Positions 57,981-64,000 of a stretch of DNA of 64,000 nucleotides are shown in pieces (within the stretch, counting starts at the first letter, position 1; each line of letters starts with the position of its first letter). The translations under genes and the position numbers were made by a program. Origin of the DNA: Pseudomonas siliginis (GTDB taxonomy: Bacteria; Pseudomonadota; Gammaproteobacteria; Pseudomonadales; Pseudomonadaceae); NCBI RefSeq assembly GCF_019145195.1, contig NZ_JAHSTW010000002.1, positions 620,001 to 684,000 on the forward strand, read 5' to 3'. The notes under the pieces were generated by a model that ran no database searches, was not told the origin of the DNA, and worked only from the letters and a program-made list of their open reading frames with translations.

Positions 57981-59549
57981 TCAATCCTCAAACCTGATCG
58001 GGCACTTCTCAGCTCCTTCCAGCTTCCTCAACTCCTCCACCACTGGCGGCCGCGCCCGGCGCAAGGTCAGGCTGCGACCCTGGCCCAGCAGCCGTCGCGC
58101 TTCCTGATGCAGCATCTCTACCCCTGAATAATCGATGAAGTTGATCTGCTGTGCCTCGATCACCACCCGCGCGCCATGCAGGCGTTGCAGGCGCACTTGC
58201 AGGTAATGGCTGGCGCCGAAAAAGATCGAACCACCCACGCGCAACACATCGTCGTCACCGTCGCGCCAATGCTGCACCCGTGGTTGCGAGGTGCGCTTGA
58301 GGTAGAAAAACAATGACGCCAGCACCCCGGCGTAGATCGCCGTCTGCAATTCCAGCAGCAAGGTCGCAAGACAGGTCAGGGCCATCACCACGAACTCGGC
58401 GCGGCTGACCCGCAGCAAGGCGCGAATGCCTCGGTGATCGACCAGACCCCAGGCAATCAACAGGATGCTGCCGGCCATGGCCGGGATCGGAATGTGCGCG
58501 ATCAGCCCCGCGCCGAACACCGCGAACAGCGCCACCCAGATCGCCGAGAACACTCCGGCCAGTGGCGAGCAGGCACCCGCCTCGTAACTCAGACCTGAGC
58601 GGGTAAAGGATCCGGCGGACAGCGACCCGGAAAAGAACGCACCGACAATGTTCGACAGACCCTGTGCGCGGACTTCCTGATTGGCGTCGAGCAACTGTTG
58701 CGAGCGCGCCGATATCGAACGGGCGATCGACAGACTGGTGACCAGCCCGAGCATGCCCACCGCCACGGCGCTTGGCAGCAGGCGCAGGATCACCTCCAGA
58801 TCCAGCGGCAAGGCGCTCAGCGGCGGCAGGCGTCCGACGAAAGCGCTGACCAGATGCACATGACCAAACATCGCCGGCCAGACCCACACCAGCAGGCTGG
58901 CCAGCACCAGTGTGAGCAACAGCGTCGGCCAGCGCGGCAAAAGTTTTTTCAGGGCCACGCCGACGATCACTGTAGCAACGCCGAGCATCAGCGAGGGCTT
59001 ATCCACAGCCCCCAGATGTCGCAGCAGATCCATCAGGCTGGCGAGCGCGGTGGTGTTGGCCGGCAATTCCAGCCCGAGCAGATTGGGCAATTGCCCGATG
59101 GCGATCACCACGGCGGCGCCGAGGGTGAAGCCGAGCACCACCGAGTGCGAAACGAAATTCACCAGTGCGCCAAAACGCAGCAAGCCGAGCAACCACTGGA
59201 AAATCCCGGCAAGGAACGTCAGCAGCAGGATCAGAGTGATGTAGTCCTCGGACGCCGGCACCGCGAGCGGGCTGACGCTGGCGTACAGCACGATCGAAAT
59301 CGCCGCCGTCGGGCCGCAGATCAGATGCCATGACGACCCCCACAGGCAGGCGATCAACACCGGGATAATCGCCGCATACAGGCCGTATTCCGGTGGCAGC
59401 CCGGCAATCAGCGCGTAGGCAATCGACTGGGGTAAGGCGAGAATCGCACCGCTGAGGCCGACGATCAGGTCCCGCCCGACGCTGGCGCGGGTTTGCCGTG
59501 GCAACCAGCTCAGGAAAGGAAACAGTGAATGGCGGCTGGGTAAGGCCAT
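57981..59549 (-). CDS. SulP-family anion transporter with STAS domain
   Basis: A 522-residue inner-membrane transporter. The start MALPSRHSLFPFLSWLPRQT precedes about ten to twelve hydrophobic segments (GAILALPQSIAYALIAGLP, VLGFTLGAAVVIAIGQLPNLLG and others). The C-terminal STAS domain (about residues 425-500) has VIEAQQINFIDYSGVEMLHQE. Family members carry sulfate, bicarbonate or other anions. The P. aeruginosa homologue (PA0029) is also near betC, so sulfate or choline sulfate handling is a reasonable guess. A DnaA box is inside (58999-59007). Confidence 0.9.
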   Translation of the reverse strand: MALPSRHSLFPFLSWLPRQTRASVGRDLIVGLSGAILALPQSIAYALIAGLPPEYGLYAAIIPVLIACLWGSSWHLICGPTAAISIVLYASVSPLAVPASEDYITLILLLTFLAGIFQWLLGLLRFGALVNFVSHSVVLGFTLGAAVVIAIGQLPNLLGLELPANTTALASLMDLLRHLGAVDKPSLMLGVATVIVGVALKKLLPRWPTLLLTLVLASLLVWVWPAMFGHVHLVSAFVGRLPPLSALPLDLEVILRLLPSAVAVGMLGLVTSLSIARSISARSQQLLDANQEVRAQGLSNIVGAFFSGSLSAGSFTRSGLSYEAGACSPLAGVFSAIWVALFAVFGAGLIAHIPIPAMAGSILLIAWGLVDHRGIRALLRVSRAEFVVMALTCLATLLLELQTAIYAGVLASLFFYLKRTSQPRVQHWRDGDDDVLRVGGSIFFGASHYLQVRLQRLHGARVVIEAQQINFIDYSGVEMLHQEARRLLGQGRSLTLRRARPPVVEELRKLEGAEKCPIRFED

Positions 59550-59601
59550 GGGTCCTCGCGGTTGGGTTTTTCAGGCAAGCCTATCAGGACACAGCAATCA
59601 T

Positions 59602-59734
59602 TGTGGCGAGGGGATTTATCCCCGATGGGCCGCGAAGCGGCCCCAAACCCAGAGTTCTCGGTGAGTCAGGTATATCGAGTTCATGGATCTTGCGACTGCT
59701 TCGCGGCCGATCGGAGCTACATCCCCTCGCCACA
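59602..59734. repeat. Second-type REPIN in the sulP-choX gap
   Basis: TGTGGCGAGGGGAT and its inverse ATCCCCTCGCCACA bracket 133 bases. Inside is a further hairpin GGGCCGC / GCGGCCC. This is a different Pseudomonas REP family from the GTGGGAGCGAGC type. It occupies most of the 211-base gap after choX. Confidence 0.75.
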
Positions 59735-59760
59735 GGTAAGTGGTCGACAGTCAGATAGCC

Positions 59761-60681
59761 TTACAGTTTGGCCTTCACCGCCACCAACGCATCCTTGCCA
59801 TCCACGGTCTTCACGCCATCCAGCCACTTGTCCAGCACCGCCGGATTCGTTTTGATCCACGCCTTCGCCGCTTCGGCATTGCTGATCTTCTTGTTCACTA
59901 CCTCAGCCATGATGCTGTTCTCCATGTCCTGGGTGAACGCCAGATTGGTCAGCAACTTGCCCACATTCGGGCAGGCCTCGGCGTAGCCCTTGCGGGTCAG
60001 GGTGAAGACGTTGCCAGTGTCGCCGAAGTATTTTTCGCCGCCCTTGAGGTAACGCATTTTCAGCTGCACGTTCATCGGGTGCGGGGTCCAGCCGAGGAAG
60101 GTGACGAATTTCTGTTTCTTCACCGCCCGCGACACTTCGGCGAGCATCGCCTGCTCGCTGGACTCGATCAGCTTCCACTGCCCCATGTTGAAGTCATTCT
60201 TCTTGATGATCTCCTGCAACGAAATGTTCGCCGGCGCGCCTGATCCGATGCCGTAGATCTTCTTGTCGAACTTGTCGGCGAATTTGTTCAGGTCGGCAAA
60301 ATCATGCACACCCGCCTCCCAGACATAGTCGGGGACGGCGAGAGTGAATTCGGTGCCTTCGAGGTTTTTCGCCAATTGCGTCACATCACCGGTGGCGACG
60401 AACTTGTCATAGAAGCCCTGCTGCGCCGGCATCCAGTTGCCGAGGAACACGTCCACCTGGCCATCCTTCAAGCCGCCAAAGGTGATCGGCACCGCGAGGG
60501 TGTCGACTTTGGCCTTGTAGCCCATGCCGTCGAGCAGAAATCCGGTGATGGCATTGGTCGCGGCGATGTCGCTCCAGCCCGGATCAGCCATTTTCACGGT
60601 TTCGCAACTTTGCTCGGCGAAGGCCTGGGCGCTGCTCAATGCGATCAGGCCAACGGTGACAGCTGTGGATAACTTGCGCAT
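59761..60681 (-). CDS. choX: Choline ABC transporter substrate-binding protein
   Basis: A 306-residue periplasmic binding protein with a signal peptide ending SSAQAFA. The mature protein begins with EQSCETVKMADPGWSDIAAT, close to choline/glycine-betaine binding proteins of the ChoX/OpuAC type. The expected ligand is choline released by the sulfatase encoded just upstream (17-base gap to betC). No permease or ATPase gene is in this window, so it must work with components encoded elsewhere. The start at 60681 gives the signal peptide; a longer in-frame form would overlap betC. A perfect DnaA box lies in the signal-peptide region (60664-60672). Confidence 0.88.
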   Translation of the reverse strand: MRKLSTAVTVGLIALSSAQAFAEQSCETVKMADPGWSDIAATNAITGFLLDGMGYKAKVDTLAVPITFGGLKDGQVDVFLGNWMPAQQGFYDKFVATGDVTQLAKNLEGTEFTLAVPDYVWEAGVHDFADLNKFADKFDKKIYGIGSGAPANISLQEIIKKNDFNMGQWKLIESSEQAMLAEVSRAVKKQKFVTFLGWTPHPMNVQLKMRYLKGGEKYFGDTGNVFTLTRKGYAEACPNVGKLLTNLAFTQDMENSIMAEVVNKKISNAEAAKAWIKTNPAVLDKWLDGVKTVDGKDALVAVKAKL

Positions 60682-60697
60682 GGACTTCCCCTTAACG

Positions 60698-62212
60698 TTA
60701 TTGGTTTTGGCAGGGTTGTGGATAACGGGCCTTGCGCTCCAGATCATCAAGGTCGATGTGGTTGCGCATGTACTGCTGACTGGCATCGACCAGCGGCTGG
60801 TGATCCCAGCTCTTCAGCTTGCCGATGGTTAACGCATCGGCGACGAAACGGCGTCGGCGCTGGCTGGCCAGTACGTCCCGATGGATCGCCGGAATGTCCC
60901 ACTTGGCCCGCGCTTCAGCGAGAAAGTCTTCGAACAGCTGACGATGTTGCGGCGATTGGCTCAGTTCCTCCTCTTCGCGCGGATCGTTATCCACATCGAA
61001 GAGTAGGCACGGGTCGCTTTCGCTGTAGATAAATTTGTAGGCGCCCCGGCGAATCATCATCAGCGGGCTGATAGTGCCTTCGGCCATGTATTCGCCGAAC
61101 ACCTCGTCATGCCCGCCCTGCCCTTGCAGGTGCGGCAGCAAGGAACGGCCGTCCAGTGGCAGGCCCGGCTCAAGCGTCCCACCGGCCAGATCCACGAACG
61201 TCGGCAGCAAGTCGGCGGTGGATACGGCGGCGCTGACCCGCCCGGCCTCGAATTGTCCCGGTGCGCTGATCAGCAGCGGCACCCGCGCGGCCATCTCGAA
61301 CCAGTGCATTTTGTACCAGAGGCCCTTCTCGCCGAGCATGTCGCCATGGTCACCGGAGAAGACGATGACGGTGTCGTCGATCAGCCCGGTTTCTTCAAGG
61401 GTTTGCAGCAGTTTGCCGACATTGGCGTCGATATAGCTGCAAGCACCGAAGTAGGCGCGACGGGCATCGCGGATCTTATCCACAGGCAGCGGCTTGTCCC
61501 ACAGGTCGTAGACCTTGAGCAGACGTTGGGAGTGCGGATCGAGTTCATCCTGGTTCAAGGTTGTAGGCAACGGAATATCAGCATCGTCATACAGATCCCA
61601 GAAAGCCTTGGGAATCGTGTACGGATCGTGCGGGTGGGTCATCGACACAGTCAGGCAGAATGGCTGGTCGCCGTCCTCGCGGATGTGATCGAACAGATAC
61701 TGCTGCGCCTTGAACACCACCTCTTCGTCGAAATCCAGCTGATTGGTGCGCACGCACGGCCCGGCTTGCAGCACCGAAGACATGTTGTGATACCAGCTCG
61801 GCCGCACGTCCGGCTCGTCCCAGTTCACCGCCCAACCGTAATCGGCCGGGTAGATATCGCTGGTCAGGCGTTCTTCATAACCGTGCAACTGGTCCGGCCC
61901 GCAGAAATGCATCTTGCCCGACAGCGCGGTGCGGTAGCCGAGACGCCGCAGGTAATGCGCGTAAGTCGGAATGTCGGCAGGAAAGTCAGCCGCGTTGTCG
62001 TAGGCGCCGATCTTGCTCGGCAACTGGCCACTGACCAGGGTGAAGCGCGACGGCGCGCACAGCGGGCTGTTGCAGTAAGCAGCATCGAACACCACGCCTT
62101 GGGCGGCGAGGCGGGACAGATTCGGCAGTTTGATGGGCGATGGGCCGTAGAACGGCAACATTGGCGCGGCCATTTGATCGGCCATGATGAAAAGAATGTT
62201 CTTGCGCTTCAT
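60698..62212 (-). CDS. betC: Choline-sulfatase
   Basis: A 504-residue sulfatase releasing choline and sulfate from choline-O-sulfate. It starts MKRKNILFIMADQMAAP (metal Asp), and carries the formylglycine motif LCAPSR with Cys52, followed by SGQLPSKIGAYDN; the later VFSGDHGDMLGEKGLWYK holds further metal and substrate residues. It is divergent from the LysR gene and followed by choX. Three perfect DnaA boxes lie in it (60717-60725, 60987-60995, 61476-61484). The start at 62212 drops six unlikely residues. Confidence 0.97.
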   Translation of the reverse strand: MKRKNILFIMADQMAAPMLPFYGPSPIKLPNLSRLAAQGVVFDAAYCNSPLCAPSRFTLVSGQLPSKIGAYDNAADFPADIPTYAHYLRRLGYRTALSGKMHFCGPDQLHGYEERLTSDIYPADYGWAVNWDEPDVRPSWYHNMSSVLQAGPCVRTNQLDFDEEVVFKAQQYLFDHIREDGDQPFCLTVSMTHPHDPYTIPKAFWDLYDDADIPLPTTLNQDELDPHSQRLLKVYDLWDKPLPVDKIRDARRAYFGACSYIDANVGKLLQTLEETGLIDDTVIVFSGDHGDMLGEKGLWYKMHWFEMAARVPLLISAPGQFEAGRVSAAVSTADLLPTFVDLAGGTLEPGLPLDGRSLLPHLQGQGGHDEVFGEYMAEGTISPLMMIRRGAYKFIYSESDPCLLFDVDNDPREEEELSQSPQHRQLFEDFLAEARAKWDIPAIHRDVLASQRRRRFVADALTIGKLKSWDHQPLVDASQQYMRNHIDLDDLERKARYPQPCQNQ

Positions 62213-62326
62213 GTGATCGCGGCATTCCATGTTGGATATTTATGCGAGAGTGCTGCGATCGAGCATGGATTCCATGCTTGTTCCGGTAAAGCCCGCGCCG
62301 GACAATGACTAGGATAAGTACAGCTT
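62213..62326. promoter_or_regulatory. Divergent betC / LysR promoter region
   Basis: 114 bases between the two start codons. It contains a short inverted repeat, TCGAGCATGGA and TCCATGCTTG around 62261-62282, a plausible LysR operator by position. No -10/-35 pair is convincing. Confidence 0.45.
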
Positions 62327-63277
62327 ATGTATGACGCCCTCGGTGACCTTTCCCTCGATCTGCTGCGCGCTTTTGAAGCGGCGGCCCGCCATCGCAGTTT
62401 TACCGCTGCTGCGGTGGAGCTTGGCACCACGCAGCCGGCGATCAGCCAGCAAATGAAACGTCTGGAAGAGCAGCTCGGTACGCGCCTGTTCGACCGGATT
62501 TACCGGGGTATCGAGTTGACAGAGGTTGGCGCCCTGCTGTTCGAGCAAGTTACCCTCGGTTTGCAGAATATCGACGCAGGATTGAGCGCAATCAGCACTC
62601 AGCAGCAACATGAAGTGCTGCAAGTGGCCACGGATTTCGCTTTCGCCGCCTATTGGCTGATGCCGCGCCTGCATCGCTTCCATGAGGCCAATCCGCACAT
62701 CGATGTCAGCCTGGTCACCAGCGAGCGCAACCACAACATGCTGCGCACCGACATCGACGTGGCGATCCTGTTTGGCGATGGTCGATTCAAGCAGGGTGAG
62801 AGCCACTGGCTGTTTAGCGAAGAAGTGTTCCCGGTGTGCAGCCCGCTGCTGCTCAAGGAGCGTTCATTGCCGTTGCCCGCGCAGGCCCTGCTGGAATTTC
62901 CGCTGTTGCATCTGCGTGGGGAAAACAGCAGCAACTGGTTCGACTGGAGTGGCTTGTTTCGTCAATTGGGCCTGACTACGCCGCCAGCCCCGGGGCAATT
63001 GCGCTTCGACAATTACACCTTGCTGATTCAAGCGGCGATTGGCGGACAAGGCGTGGCGATTGGTTGGCGGCACCTTGTGGATAACTTGCTGGTGCAGGGT
63101 TTGCTGTGCCGGCCGCTGGCGCAAACCACGCTGTCGCGGCTGGGGTATTACGTGGTTTTGCCGCAACGCAAACGTCGGGGTGCGTTGATTCAGGAGTTTG
63201 TTGATTGGTTAATGGCGGAACAGGCCAGCAGTGCCGAATCGCTTAACGGTCTGGCCCTGCCCTCGATTGCGGTGTGA
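62327..63277 (+). CDS. LysR-family regulator of choline sulfate use
   Basis: A 316-residue LysR regulator. The N-terminal helix-turn-helix is LLRAFEAAARHRSFTAAAVE and TTQPAISQQMKRLEE, followed by LFDRIYRGIELTEVG; the effector domain follows. The gene is divergent from betC, as in P. aeruginosa (PA0031-PA0032). Control of betC-choX by choline sulfate or choline is inferred. A perfect DnaA box lies near the end (63076-63084). Confidence 0.88.
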   Translation: MYDALGDLSLDLLRAFEAAARHRSFTAAAVELGTTQPAISQQMKRLEEQLGTRLFDRIYRGIELTEVGALLFEQVTLGLQNIDAGLSAISTQQQHEVLQVATDFAFAAYWLMPRLHRFHEANPHIDVSLVTSERNHNMLRTDIDVAILFGDGRFKQGESHWLFSEEVFPVCSPLLLKERSLPLPAQALLEFPLLHLRGENSSNWFDWSGLFRQLGLTTPPAPGQLRFDNYTLLIQAAIGGQGVAIGWRHLVDNLLVQGLLCRPLAQTTLSRLGYYVVLPQRKRRGALIQEFVDWLMAEQASSAESLNGLALPSIAV

Positions 63278-63300
63278 AGAGCAAAAGATCGGACGATCTT

Positions 63301-63966
63301 TTACGAATCAGAAGCCGCCACAAAATTCACATGCTGCCCCACATGCAGATTCAACCGCAGCTCATCGGCGATGCCCACCGCGACACGGTTCAGGCGCTCC
63401 AGCGGTTCGGCCAGTCCAGGTTCGAGATTGCCGCCGACCTGACTGAAGTGCTCGATGGTCAACCCGGCCACGCCATGCGGCGCATTGACCAGGGTCCAGC
63501 GCAGTGAGCTGCTTTGTACCGCCTCGAGGATTTCTTCGGCAGCGTGACGTTGCAGACGCTCGTCATTTTCCGGCTCGTCGAGCACACCGAAGTTGCCGAC
63601 CAAAAACAGGCGCGGCACGCTGGCCAGTTGCAAACCTTCGACCAAGGCGTCGACTGCCAGCACTTGTTCCACCGGCCCCAGCGTCACCGAGCGCTCAACG
63701 TGGTCGCTGCTGAACGGCAACCCCGGCGCGTCCAGCAGGCAGATCACCGCCGAGCTGCCGGCGACGCTTTGATTGACCCGCTCGGCATCGAACAGATCGC
63801 CGGTCTTGGTGCGCAACCCCGGACGCGGCGCGAGTGCGGTGAGATCGTCGAGGATGGCAATGACTTCGTGTTGGCGACGCAGCAATTCAGCCATCAATGC
63901 ACCGCCCAGGCTGGCCATGGCACCATAAAGCACCACTTTGACCACTGGGGTCTCGGCATTTTTCAT
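63301..63966 (-). CDS. NAD(P)-binding protein, NmrA/YwnB-like
   Basis: A 221-residue Rossmann-fold protein. The glycine motif is VVLYGAMASLGGALM, where the middle glycine of the usual GxxGxxG is Ala, so nucleotide binding may be altered. Later parts, such as LFLVGNFGVLDEP and LRWTLVNAPHG, follow the atypical SDR fold used by NAD(P)-binding sensors and flavin reductases. Function unknown. It is read from the right, with its start 34 bases from the window edge, and converges on the LysR gene. Confidence 0.7.
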   Translation of the reverse strand: MKNAETPVVKVVLYGAMASLGGALMAELLRRQHEVIAILDDLTALAPRPGLRTKTGDLFDAERVNQSVAGSSAVICLLDAPGLPFSSDHVERSVTLGPVEQVLAVDALVEGLQLASVPRLFLVGNFGVLDEPENDERLQRHAAEEILEAVQSSSLRWTLVNAPHGVAGLTIEHFSQVGGNLEPGLAEPLERLNRVAVGIADELRLNLHVGQHVNFVAASDS

Positions 63967-64000
63967 GGCTGTTTTCCTTATAGTTGTCCTATATGACCTG

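Overview
The window is a contiguous stretch of a Pseudomonas chromosome around the replication origin. The gene order (atp operon, parB-parA-rsmG-mnmG-mnmE-yidC-yidD-rnpA-rpmH, oriC, dnaA-dnaN-recF-gyrB, then hdtS-like acyltransferase, gmhB, glyS-glyQ, tag, lpxL-like, trkA, rsmB-fmt-def, LysM, dprA, tsaC, qor, hemF, aroE, sulP, choX, betC) follows the known Pseudomonas origin region. The REP elements (core GTGGGAGCGAGCCTGCTCGCG) and protein sequences point to the P. fluorescens group. Species assignment is an inference.

Layout. Bases 1-8764 (+): a tight eight-gene operon matching the common polysaccharide (A-band, D-rhamnan) O-antigen cluster rmd-gmd-wbpW-wzm-wzt-wbpX-wbpY-wbpZ, with rmd cut by the window edge. 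8775-10432 (-): a glutathione transferase and a LysR regulator. 10510-14695 (-): glmS, a DeoR-type regulator and glmU, the UDP-GlcNAc supply genes. 14814-21931 (-): the complete F1Fo ATP synthase operon atpIBEFHAGDC. 22080-30791 (-): chromosome partition (parA, parB), ribosome and tRNA modification (rsmG, mnmG, mnmE) and the rpmH-rnpA-yidD-yidC group. 30792-31357: oriC. 31358-37565 (+): dnaA-dnaN-recF-gyrB, with a perfect parS in recF. 37621-40040: a divergent response regulator / histidine kinase pair. 40211-50941: mostly minus-strand housekeeping genes, with tag and an lpxL-like gene on plus. 51101-57903: LysM protein, dprA, tsaC, an unusual GNAT/FeeM-like acyltransferase with a 48-residue basic partner ORF, qor, hemF, aroE. 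57981-63966: SulP transporter, choline-binding protein, choline sulfatase, divergent LysR regulator, and an NAD(P)-binding protein.

Main observations. (1) The intergenic region upstream of mnmG holds a second, same-orientation copy of the oriC box cluster. Several landmarks lie exactly 4488 bp from their counterparts upstream of dnaA. (2) I found 32 perfect DnaA boxes (TTATCCACA on either strand), 27 of them outside the two origin-type intergenic regions and mostly inside genes, against a rough expectation well under one. None was seen in the atp operon or in dnaN-recF-gyrB. (3) The acyltransferase plus small basic ORF at 54182-54974 looks like an accessory insertion in a conserved block, ended by a perfect 16-bp-stem hairpin.
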